From positions 32,320 through 96,319 of the forward strand of contig JAPLRK010000072.1 of NCBI GenBank assembly GCA_026399195.1: a stretch of DNA of 64,000 nt, written 5' to 3'. The stretch comes from Legionellales bacterium. Lineage in GTDB: Bacteria > Pseudomonadota > Gammaproteobacteria > Legionellales > Legionellaceae. Positions within the stretch are counted from its first letter, which is position 1. The number at the start of each line of letters is the position of its first letter. Below are positions 55,983 to 63,638 of the stretch, in pieces. The notes beneath the pieces were generated by a model that saw only the letters and a list, made by a program, of their open reading frames with translations, was not told where the DNA came from and searched no databases. The position numbers and the translations under genes were made by a program.

Positions 55983-56956
55983 TCCGCCTCAACTTGAATG
56001 TACCTGGCGATCAAATCGCTCACGGTGGCACGCAAATCCCACTGATAACGATAGCCCGTTATTTGATGAAGCTTTGTCAAATTGGGACAACGGTACATAA
56101 TGTCTTCAAAATCATCCCCATAGGCTTCCAGATAAGACATATATTTGATCTCAGAATCGCTATGAGCAAGCTCTTTGATAAGTTTCGCCAAATCGATGAT
56201 GGACGTTTCTTCATCTTTACCCACATTGATGGCCTCACCCAAACAGTGATCACTGCTAGCAATGAGATCGATGAGCGCCACGGTGTCACGTACATCACAA
56301 AAACTTCGGGTTTGTCTGCCAGTACCATAAACCACGATCGGTTCCTGATACACCGCAGCTTGCATAAATCTAGGCACCACCATCCCATAATGCCCCCTCT
56401 GACGAGGACCAATCGTGTTAAAAAAGCGCAAACTTGTCACAGGCAGGCCGTGATGCTTGAAAAAGGACATGCCAAAATATTCCAGAGCAATTTTACTGAC
56501 GACATAAGGCATACAACTCTTTTTTCCAGCGCCGATGATGATTTGATCATCTTCTTTAAAAGGTATGCCTTGCCCGCCAGAATACACTTCAGAGGTTGAA
56601 GCCAACAGAACTCGAGGATTTTTTTTGGATTGAACCGCGGCTCTTAAAAGACGTTCCGTCGCACTGATATTGCTAGCCAGCAGTCGCTCAGATCCCTGGA
56701 TCACACGCAACACCCCAACAACAGCGGCCATATGGTAAATTCGGTCAGCCCATCCAACAACCTCATAGATTTCAGGAAAAATCAACAGATCAGCCTTCGT
56801 GAATTGAAAGTTGGGGTGATCTCTAAACAAATCGATGTTTTCCTGAGTCCCCGTACTGAGATCATCTATCACATGCACATGGTCATTTTGATTTAAATGA
56901 TATTCCACAAGGTGCGACCCAATAAAACCTGCCCCGCCAGTCACCAAAACATTCAT
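55979..56956 (-). CDS. NAD-dependent nucleotide-sugar epimerase/decarboxylase
   Basis: Extended SDR of 325 residues. VLVTGGAGFIGSHLVEY, DDLSTGTQENI, HMAAVVGVLRVIQ, STSEVYSGGQGIPF, YVVSKIALEYF (YxxxK) and RFFNTIGPRQRGHYGMVVPRF. The last motif resembles UDP-glucuronate decarboxylases and some UDP-HexNAc(A) epimerases. With the neighbouring 6-dehydrogenase, UDP-uronate substrates are likely. Coupled to the MBL-Rieske gene (TGATG) and to the TPR-barrel gene (ATGA). Confidence 0.85.
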   Translation of the reverse strand: MNVLVTGGAGFIGSHLVEYHLNQNDHVHVIDDLSTGTQENIDLFRDHPNFQFTKADLLIFPEIYEVVGWADRIYHMAAVVGVLRVIQGSERLLASNISATERLLRAAVQSKKNPRVLLASTSEVYSGGQGIPFKEDDQIIIGAGKKSCMPYVVSKIALEYFGMSFFKHHGLPVTSLRFFNTIGPRQRGHYGMVVPRFMQAAVYQEPIVVYGTGRQTRSFCDVRDTVALIDLIASSDHCLGEAINVGKDEETSIIDLAKLIKELAHSDSEIKYMSYLEAYGDDFEDIMYRCPNLTKLHQITGYRYQWDLRATVSDLIARYIQVEAE

Positions 56957-58554
56957 CAAGAAATCCCTTCTTCTTTTTTTAAGTTTGCATGAAAATCACT
57001 CAGACACATCGCGTCTATCGTGGTGTCATTATGTTGGCATTTTCCAGCACTGTCCAAATCAAAATGCCATTGATGCCTTGGACACACCAAAGAATTCCCC
57101 TCAAAATGCCCTTGAGACAAATCAGCCCCCTGATGAGGACAATACCTTAAGATGGAATAAGATTTTCCTGCATGCTCAACCAACACCCGCTCTTTTTTCA
57201 TTTTTGCCATTTTGTCACAAAACGAATGAATTTTTTCAGCATCCAAAATCAAAAATCCATGCAACAACGTATCATATCGATTCGGGACTCGTTCGATGCT
57301 CACACGAAACGTCAATGCGAAATCAGGCCAGGTCATTTGATGGGTCAAAACTTTATCCACAAGCCAGGCAGGGGCCGTGATTCTATAATAATGAGCGTTA
57401 TCCTGAAGCTCCGATACCGTCTTTATCGTTTTTTGAGCAAGATCGACACAATACATCTTTTGAGGATAGTCACTTAAGCGCCAATAGAGCAGCGTTTTCT
57501 CACTCTGATGAACGAAGTCCAATTGACTTAGTTTGTGCTCCAAGTTCGTTTTCAGTCGATGAAAAACCTCTTCTGGATGAACCTCTTTTTGCGCCTTTTC
57601 TCTTGCCTGGAACAAGGGTTGAACCTCTTTGGCATAAGACGCAACATAGGCCATAAAATGATCATCTTGAAGCGGCGCCTCGCGATGCAAAAAGCTCAAA
57701 GTCTTGGTTTCAAGCACATCCCCAGGCATCATCTCAACCCACTGCGTTTCCGCCTTCATCATTTGACAATGTTCATCCAAGTACGCCAAAAGTGCAGGCG
57801 CTCTGGGATAAGTATTCGTGACTTGATCATGAAAAGGCATCAGCAAGGGATCCAAAAAACACGGCGGACCTGCAGAGGGCAAGTAGAGTTTCGGCTTTGT
57901 TTTTTCAATCGCCCGCGCTATCATTTTGAACTTATAGCCTACTTTTTTATCACACACTTTGAGGTATGCCTCTTCCGACATCTGATAGCAAGTGGGGTAC
58001 CAACTAGCACCCGAAAACTGGCCGGTCAACACATCGATAGGCCCATGGTCCAAAACAATACGCTCCAATCGGTCATGGATTTTACAATCATTGATATTCA
58101 AAAAGCTCTGCCCGTCACTTTTGAGCAAAATGGCAGAATCGCAATTCAGTTCGGTGTCTATGATGAATAACCGGATCTCTCCATCGGCAAGTAAAAAAGG
58201 CTCATCGTCATCAAGCACCACCATACGTTTAGATTCATATTGAATGCGATCGAGCTGCCTTTTCACGACGGGGTATGCATAGTGTGCCAACAGGAGGGTA
58301 AAATGTCGTGATTTTAAAGCGTTGAGAAACTGAAGGTCAAAATGATCTTGATGTTCATGACTGATATAGAGGTAATTATCTTTGCTACTGTCCAACAATT
58401 TTTGTTGGACAACTTCTGCCATGTGATGATTTTTAGGGTATTGAAACCATGCACTATCAAAAGCACCCTCTTTTGATAGCCATGGATCCATGATGATCAT
58501 AGACTTTTCCGTTTCAACACAAAAGCCCGCATGACCGAGAGATGTGATTTGCAT
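56956..58554 (-). CDS. MBL-fold + Rieske oxygenase-like protein (CMAH-like, domain order reversed)
   Basis: 532 residues. The N-terminal UlaG/CMAH-type metallo-beta-lactamase fold has SLGHAGF, MDPWLSKEG, SHEHQDHFDL (about 65-74), FLNINDCKIHDR, GQFSGASWYP and LPSAGPP. These match the corresponding motifs of CMP-Neu5Ac hydroxylase (DPWL, SHLHSDH, ILNTVDC, FAGGASGFP). A middle region TWPDFALTFRVSIERVPNRY resembles the CMAH C-terminal segment. The C-terminus is a Rieske domain: CPHQGADL and CPRHQWHFD (Cys472, His474, Cys491, His494). In CMAH the Rieske domain is N-terminal. A hydroxylase of a nucleotide sugar is the likely role; there are no sialate genes here. TAGGAG precedes ATG 58554. First gene of the operon. 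Confidence 0.82.
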   Translation of the reverse strand: MQITSLGHAGFCVETEKSMIIMDPWLSKEGAFDSAWFQYPKNHHMAEVVQQKLLDSSKDNYLYISHEHQDHFDLQFLNALKSRHFTLLLAHYAYPVVKRQLDRIQYESKRMVVLDDDEPFLLADGEIRLFIIDTELNCDSAILLKSDGQSFLNINDCKIHDRLERIVLDHGPIDVLTGQFSGASWYPTCYQMSEEAYLKVCDKKVGYKFKMIARAIEKTKPKLYLPSAGPPCFLDPLLMPFHDQVTNTYPRAPALLAYLDEHCQMMKAETQWVEMMPGDVLETKTLSFLHREAPLQDDHFMAYVASYAKEVQPLFQAREKAQKEVHPEEVFHRLKTNLEHKLSQLDFVHQSEKTLLYWRLSDYPQKMYCVDLAQKTIKTVSELQDNAHYYRITAPAWLVDKVLTHQMTWPDFALTFRVSIERVPNRYDTLLHGFLILDAEKIHSFCDKMAKMKKERVLVEHAGKSYSILRYCPHQGADLSQGHFEGNSLVCPRHQWHFDLDSAGKCQHNDTTIDAMCLSDFHANLKKEEGIS

Positions 58555-58572
58555 AAAGCTCCTATCAAGCAC

Positions 58573-58599
58573 TTGATTTCACATAAGATACCATATAAT
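58573..58599 (+). promoter_or_regulatory. Promoter in the divergent polysaccharide intergenic region
   Basis: Perfect TATAAT at 58594-58599 with a weak -35 (ACTTGA or TTGATT) 15-17 nt upstream, reading toward the dehydrogenase. The same 73-bp gap must hold the operon promoter for the opposite strand. Confidence 0.45.
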
Positions 58600-58627
58600 T
58601 TAGCGGAACATAAATAGAGGGAAGATT

Positions 58628-59884
58628 ATGAGAACTTATGCCGTTATCGGGCTTGGATATGTGGGCCTTGGACTAGCCACTGCACTCTCGAAAAAAAATA
58701 TTGTGTTTGGGTATGACAACAACAACAAAAGGATAGAGGAGCTGAATCATCACATCGATAGAAATAAGCAAGTCGATACCAGCGAGCTCTTGAGTACCCG
58801 AGTGACTTATACGAGCAACATTTACGATATCCAACACGCAGATTTTTATATCGTTTGCGTGTCAACCCCCGCTTATTATTATGAAATCCCTAATTTAGAA
58901 CCCTTATTAGGGGCCACCAAAGCATTAGGCGCCCTATTAAAGAAAGGGGATATTGTGGTCTATGAATCCACCGTATACCCAGGCACTACCCTTGAGATTT
59001 GTCTACCCCTGCTTGAAGAAACGAGCCGTCTCAAAGGAGGAACCGACTTTCATGTCGGTTACTCGCCTGAACGAATCAATCCGGGTGACAAGGAAAACCA
59101 TCTACACAACATCACCAAAATCATCAGCGCACAGAATGAACCCACCCTCCAAGCCCTCCATGAAGCTTATGGTTCAATCTGTGACACCATCCACCCGGTC
59201 TCAAGTATTCCTGTGGCCGAGGCCATTAAAATATTGGAAAACACACAACGTGACGTCAATATCGCCTTCATGAATGAATTCACCAAAATCATGCACGCCT
59301 TGAATTTAAACACACACGAGATCATCGAAGGGGCCAAAACCAAATTTGGATTTGTGCCTTACAAGCCTGGTTTTGTAGGTGGACATTGCATCTCCATTGA
59401 CCCCCATTATTTGGCCTTTGATGCCAAGCGACATGGCGTACGCCCAGAATTGATAACGACTGCGCGTCGAGTCAACGATGACATGACGCAATTCGTCGTC
59501 CAGTCCTTAGTGAAACTTTTGTTTAAGCATCAAATTGATCCCACTCAGGCCACTGTGGGTATTTTTGGGATCTCTTACAAAGCAAACATCGTCGATACCA
59601 GAAATAGCCTGGCCTTTAAGCTCATCAAGGAACTCAAAGAATACGGTTTTCACTGCCGCGTCCACTCACCCTTTGAACATCCCCCTCAATCAGTCCCATT
59701 AGAGCACTTTGATGATATAACCAACCTCACAGCGGCTATCGTCATTGTAGCTCATGATTTTTACAAAGATCATTTGAGTGATCTTCTCGACAAATGCAAA
59801 CAACCCAAAGTATTAATGGACATTCCCAACATGTTTGTAAACGAATCCAGGCTATTGGAAAATACTCACTACTGGGCCCTATGA
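58628..59884 (+). CDS. UDP-N-acetylhexosamine 6-dehydrogenase (WbpO/TviB family)
   Basis: NAD-dependent oxidation of UDP-GlcNAc or UDP-GalNAc to the uronic acid. The Rossmann start is VIGLGYVGLGLATALS, followed by VCVSTPAYYYEIPNLEP, YESTVYPGTTLEICLP, GYSPERINPGDKENH and KPGFVGGHCISIDPHYLAF (catalytic Cys about 253). NPGDK and the GGHCI-type loop separate WbpO/TviB/WecC-like enzymes from plain UDP-glucose dehydrogenase. 418 residues. Divergent from the six-gene operon, sharing its promoter region. Confidence 0.9.
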   Translation: MRTYAVIGLGYVGLGLATALSKKNIVFGYDNNNKRIEELNHHIDRNKQVDTSELLSTRVTYTSNIYDIQHADFYIVCVSTPAYYYEIPNLEPLLGATKALGALLKKGDIVVYESTVYPGTTLEICLPLLEETSRLKGGTDFHVGYSPERINPGDKENHLHNITKIISAQNEPTLQALHEAYGSICDTIHPVSSIPVAEAIKILENTQRDVNIAFMNEFTKIMHALNLNTHEIIEGAKTKFGFVPYKPGFVGGHCISIDPHYLAFDAKRHGVRPELITTARRVNDDMTQFVVQSLVKLLFKHQIDPTQATVGIFGISYKANIVDTRNSLAFKLIKELKEYGFHCRVHSPFEHPPQSVPLEHFDDITNLTAAIVIVAHDFYKDHLSDLLDKCKQPKVLMDIPNMFVNESRLLENTHYWAL

Positions 59885-59915
59885 GTTAATCTGGCAGGGG
59901 ATCTAAGGAAAGACC

Positions 59916-60956
59916 ATGAAGATATCAAAAGCCATTTTGGATAAAGCAGTCCTTCAGAACGTCTTAAAATCTCAAGATGCGCATGCTTTATATGAGTTCC
60001 TACAAAATGAGCAGGGGCAAGAATCAGGATTTGATTTAACCCAAGTGCTTTATTATTTTGGTGCTTTTCTCGCCCTAAGTGCCATGTCTATCTTCATGAA
60101 CAAAGGCTGGCAAGCTTTTGGTGGATGGGGCATTTTTGCATTATCTTTGGTTTATATGGTGTTGGGTTTATGGTTATCAAAGACCTTTCAAAAAAGATCA
60201 TTCATTCCCCCCTCAGGCCTGTGCGCTCTGTTTGTCGTATGCCTCACGGCGCTATCCATCTATGCGTTTCAACTCGGGATGGGCTGGTGGCCTGAGGGGG
60301 GGATCTATCGAGACTATCATTCGGGACCCAAATGGAATTGCTTCTTCATGGAGCTCGGCACCCTCATCGTGGGCTTCATCATGGCCTATCGATATCGCTA
60401 TGCTTTTATGATCATCCCCTTGATAGTCACCGCCTGGTATCTTTCCATTGACATCACGGCCATGACTGCGGGAACAAGCCCCGACTTTACCTTGACCGCT
60501 TCTGTCTCTTTATTTTTTGGTCTCATAAGCCTCCTCATCGCCTTTTGGATAAATCGACGACAACCCCATACCCTGGATTACGCCTTTTGGATCTATCTCT
60601 TAGGCAGCCTGTCTTTTTGGGGTGGATTAACGTGTCAAGAATCGCATCATGAGTTCTCGAAATTTCTTTATCTTTGTATCAATCTGCTCCTGATGGGCGT
60701 AGGCGTAATTCTCTTGCGAAAAATCTTCGTCTTCTTAGGCGCCTTGGGTTGCTGTCTTTATATTGGCCACCTCACCGCACAAATCTTTCAAAACAGTGGG
60801 TTATTCCCACTGTCCTTAACCGTCATTGGATTTATGGTCGTGTATTTAGGAACCCTTTGGCAAAAAAATGCGGCTACCATCACACACAGAGCACAATCGA
60901 TGCTGCCAAAAGCCATGCAAGATTTCTTGCCAACTCGACAACGGATCTCAGAATAG
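59916..60956 (+). CDS. Polytopic membrane protein (DUF2157-like)
   Basis: 346 residues. The N-terminal 40 residues are soluble (KAILDKAVLQNVLKSQDAHALYEF), then about eight to nine membrane helices (e.g. GWGIFALSLVYMVLGLWL, ASVSLFFGLISLLIAFWI). The layout resembles DUF2157-type proteins of unknown function. AAGGAAAG lies before the ATG. It is in line between the dehydrogenase and the MATE gene and may belong to the same transcript. Confidence 0.7.
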   Translation: MKISKAILDKAVLQNVLKSQDAHALYEFLQNEQGQESGFDLTQVLYYFGAFLALSAMSIFMNKGWQAFGGWGIFALSLVYMVLGLWLSKTFQKRSFIPPSGLCALFVVCLTALSIYAFQLGMGWWPEGGIYRDYHSGPKWNCFFMELGTLIVGFIMAYRYRYAFMIIPLIVTAWYLSIDITAMTAGTSPDFTLTASVSLFFGLISLLIAFWINRRQPHTLDYAFWIYLLGSLSFWGGLTCQESHHEFSKFLYLCINLLLMGVGVILLRKIFVFLGALGCCLYIGHLTAQIFQNSGLFPLSLTVIGFMVVYLGTLWQKNAATITHRAQSMLPKAMQDFLPTRQRISE

Positions 60957-60973
60957 TGTAAAATGATCCCCCT

Positions 60974-62362
60974 ATGAAACTGTTTCAGACACAGTGCTAT
61001 CCCTTACTTATCTTAGTCATCCCTCTCGCTTTAACAGGCCTGATTGAGTCCGGCGTATTCTTTTTTGAAACCTTATTTCTTGCCCATTTGGGGCCTGATG
61101 AATTGGCTGCCGGAGGCCTTGTGGCATGGTTATTTGGCACCTTTGCGGTCATTCTCTTTGGCGTTTTGTCATCGATTAACATTTTGATAGCCCAAAAGCA
61201 TGGGGCCAAAGATGATGTGAGCATCTCACTGATCGTCCGAGATGGCATTTGGCTAGCTCTTTTGCTGTTTATCCCCTCATTTCTTCTTTTCTGGAACATC
61301 CCTTCCCTTTTCCTATATTTTGGCCAAAGCCCCCAAATCGTGATGCTTGCCACACCTTATTTACATGCCTTGGTGTGGGGACTCTTACCTGACGTGGTGA
61401 TGATTGCCTTATTGGAAGTGATCATAGGCCTAGGCCACGCTCGCATCATCTTGATTTTTAGCATTCTCGCCTCAGCCCTCAATGTGTTGTGCAGCTTTGC
61501 CCTCATTTTTGGAAAATTTGGACTCCCAGCATTGGGCATAGCTGGCGCAGGTTGGGGCTCAAGCATCAGTTATTGGATTTCAGCACTTTTTCTAATGGCC
61601 TATGTGTTTACGAACAAAAATTATACTTGTTATATGCATTATTTGTTCAAACCCACTCATCGCTCCTACCTGCTTGAGTTGCTTCACATAGGCACCCCCA
61701 TGGGCCTCATGTATTGCATTGAAGTAGGTTTTTTCTTCATATTGACCTTATTGATGGGACGAATGGGGAGTGCCTTTTTAGCCGCCAATCAAATCGCGCT
61801 CCAATATATGAGCACCCTGATGTCCGTGATTTTTTCCATCGCACAAGCCATCACCGTACGTATGGGGCATTTACTGGGTGCAGGCGAGGTGAGATCAGCT
61901 GAACGTGTCGCATATTTAGGCATATCCATGTCCGTATTTATCATGCTCCTTGCCGCCATCGCCTATTGGGGATTTCCGACCTTCCTGATCACGCTTGATT
62001 TGGATGTCAAGACAGGGAGGCACCCAGAAATTATCTCTCTTGCCAAACAATTTTTAGCGATTGCTGCCGTTTTTCAACTGATCGAATGCAGCAGAATTTC
62101 TCTGTTTGGCGCCTTACGTGGTTTGAAGGACACGCATTTTACGCTCTACCTCTCCATTCTCAGTTTTTGGGGTCTGTCCCTCCCCATAGGCTACCTACTC
62201 GCCACCCGCCTCCATTTAGGTGGTGGTGGCCTATGGTGGGGAATGGTTATTGGTAGCACCCTTTGCATGCCGATTCTTCTTTGGCGCTTCAAAACTCAAA
62301 TTTCTAGACTAAAACCACAATTTATGGCGCGCACAGTATATAATCATACAAACAACTCATGA
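60974..62362 (+). CDS. MATE family efflux transporter
   Basis: Twelve membrane helices in two six-helix halves, 462 residues. The N-terminal half has PLALTGLIESGVFFFETLFL and GLVAWLFGTFAVILFGVLSS, the second half GTPMGLMYCIEVGFFF, ANQIALQYMSTLMSVIFSI and AQAITVRMGHLLGAGE (the NorM-type QA..R.G...GA motif). A Na+ or H+ coupled exporter, NorM/DinF-like. Being next to a polysaccharide locus, a lipid-linked substrate was considered, but the motifs favour NorM. The last residues include a TATACTGTGCGC-family arm. Confidence 0.88.
   Translation: MKLFQTQCYPLLILVIPLALTGLIESGVFFFETLFLAHLGPDELAAGGLVAWLFGTFAVILFGVLSSINILIAQKHGAKDDVSISLIVRDGIWLALLLFIPSFLLFWNIPSLFLYFGQSPQIVMLATPYLHALVWGLLPDVVMIALLEVIIGLGHARIILIFSILASALNVLCSFALIFGKFGLPALGIAGAGWGSSISYWISALFLMAYVFTNKNYTCYMHYLFKPTHRSYLLELLHIGTPMGLMYCIEVGFFFILTLLMGRMGSAFLAANQIALQYMSTLMSVIFSIAQAITVRMGHLLGAGEVRSAERVAYLGISMSVFIMLLAAIAYWGFPTFLITLDLDVKTGRHPEIISLAKQFLAIAAVFQLIECSRISLFGALRGLKDTHFTLYLSILSFWGLSLPIGYLLATRLHLGGGGLWWGMVIGSTLCMPILLWRFKTQISRLKPQFMARTVYNHTNNS
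62329..62340. repeat. TATACTGTGCGC-family repeat (right arm) at the MATE gene end
   Basis: GCGCACAGTATA exact, encoding part of the C-terminal ARTVYN of the transporter. Confidence 0.6.
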
Positions 62363-62374
62363 AAGGAAATCCAT

Positions 62375-62605
62375 ATGAAACCGACAATAGTTTTGATAGG
62401 CACCTTGTGTACGCCATTCTTAGCACTTGCGGCAGATCTCCCGGATGTAGTAAATGCCAATAGAGCAGCCACGCAACAAATGTGCATTGATCATGCGGCG
62501 GATGATTGTGTCAATACCGTTTGCCCAAACTCATCCGACATCAATTGCACGAGAACTTGTCAAACAACGGCCCAAGCAAAATGCAAGGGAATGACGGCTC
62601 AATGA
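62375..62605 (+). CDS. Cys-rich small exported protein
   Basis: 76 residues with signal peptide (IVLIGTLCTPFLALA-A). The mature 56 residues hold seven cysteines in CIDHAADDCVNTVC, CTRTCQTTAQAKC, suggesting disulfides or metal binding. AAGGA before the ATG. Not recognised; similar in style to the Cys-rich lipoprotein at 48016. Confidence 0.68.
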   Translation: MKPTIVLIGTLCTPFLALAADLPDVVNANRAATQQMCIDHAADDCVNTVCPNSSDINCTRTCQTTAQAKCKGMTAQ

Positions 62606-62664
62606 GTTGATTCAATCTTCAGAAGAGCCGATACTGAACCATTCCTCAGTCAAAGGAGACTCCA

Positions 62665-63381
62665 GTGGATGCGTTGGCAACTCGAACTCGAGCAAACTTT
62701 CTCACGCAAGATACTTTATTAAAATCCCATGCGGTCCTAGTGAAACGCATAGCACATCACTTGCTTGGACGGTTACCAAATTCCATTCAATTGGATGACT
62801 TGATGCAGGCTGGGATGATAGGTTTGCTGGAAGCGGCACGACATTATGATGAAAGCAAAGGCGCATCATTTGAAACTTATGCAGGCATTCGCATTCGTGG
62901 GTACATGTTAGATGAGGTGCGACGTAATGATTGGGTCCCACGATCGGTGTACCGTAATTCACGCTTGATTTCGAGCGCTGTCAGAGTGGTTGAGAATCGT
63001 GTTCGTCGGGACGCGAAAGATCATGAAGTGGCCAAAGAGTTAGGCTTAAGCTTAAACGAATATCACAACCTTTTGAGTGACTCTGCTGGCGCCCACCTGT
63101 ATGGATTTGATGATTTGGGTCTGACCGAAGATGTATTGACCGATGAAGCCCATGGATTCATTTCAGAGCCTCACGACCAAGTCCTAAAATCCGACATGAC
63201 CAGCCATTTATCGCAAATCATAGAAGGCTTACCCAAAAATGAGCGTTTGGTTTTGTCCTTGTACTATGAACAAGACTTAAACTTAAAAGAAATTGGCAAG
63301 GTCATGGGCGTCAGTGAATCACGCGTCTCACAGATCCATAGCCAAGCCACGCATAGAATCAAAGCTCGGTTACCGGAATAA
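62665..63381 (+). CDS. fliA: RNA polymerase sigma factor FliA (sigma-28)
   Basis: 238 residues, GTG start with AAGGAG 5 nt before. Region 2 is LPNSIQLDDLMQAGMIGLLEA and FETYAGIRIRGYMLDEVRRNDW, region 3 RRDAKDHEVAKELGLSLNEY, region 4 LPKNERLVLSLYYEQDLNLK and GVSESRVSQIHSQA. The order and length are those of FliA. Classically transcribes class III flagellar genes; in Legionella it also controls transmission traits. No flagellar gene is nearby, unlike the usual flhF-flhG-fliA-motAB cluster. Confidence 0.93.
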   Translation: MDALATRTRANFLTQDTLLKSHAVLVKRIAHHLLGRLPNSIQLDDLMQAGMIGLLEAARHYDESKGASFETYAGIRIRGYMLDEVRRNDWVPRSVYRNSRLISSAVRVVENRVRRDAKDHEVAKELGLSLNEYHNLLSDSAGAHLYGFDDLGLTEDVLTDEAHGFISEPHDQVLKSDMTSHLSQIIEGLPKNERLVLSLYYEQDLNLKEIGKVMGVSESRVSQIHSQATHRIKARLPE

Positions 63382-63630
63382 ATGCGAACGTCAGACACCG
63401 GACATACCGCACCTCATTTCCGTAACTCGTTTGTCGTACCGAAAAGTTGGGTGTATGCTTGGCGCAACGAAGATGATGCCGGAGCTTTTATGACCCCACC
63501 TGTTTATTTCACCACGAAAGTAGCCCAAGGCATTTCAAAACTGATTCGCAGCATGACCACTTTTTCAGAAAAAACAATTCATCTGTTGGGACAGTGTTTC
63601 AAATCAGCCTACATTTTAAAAATGAGTTAG
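63382..63630 (+). CDS. Hypothetical protein, 82 residues
   Basis: ATG follows the fliA stop directly (TAA-ATG), so translation may be coupled. The sequence has FVVPKSWVYAWRNEDDAGAF and ends KSAYILKMS. No domain recognised and no clear ribosome binding site of its own. It may be a real small gene or fortuitous. Confidence 0.4.
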   Translation: MRTSDTGHTAPHFRNSFVVPKSWVYAWRNEDDAGAFMTPPVYFTTKVAQGISKLIRSMTTFSEKTIHLLGQCFKSAYILKMS

Positions 63631-63638
63631 GATCATTC

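Noticed and set aside
56956-58554. Plain UlaG-type lactonase or MBL hydrolase
   Set aside because: The complete C-terminal Rieske site and CMAH-like middle segment argue for an oxygenase-type protein.
60974-62362. MATE gene as the flippase of the polysaccharide system
   Set aside because: A processive GT2 exports its own polymer and the motifs are NorM-like, so a Wzx role is not needed.
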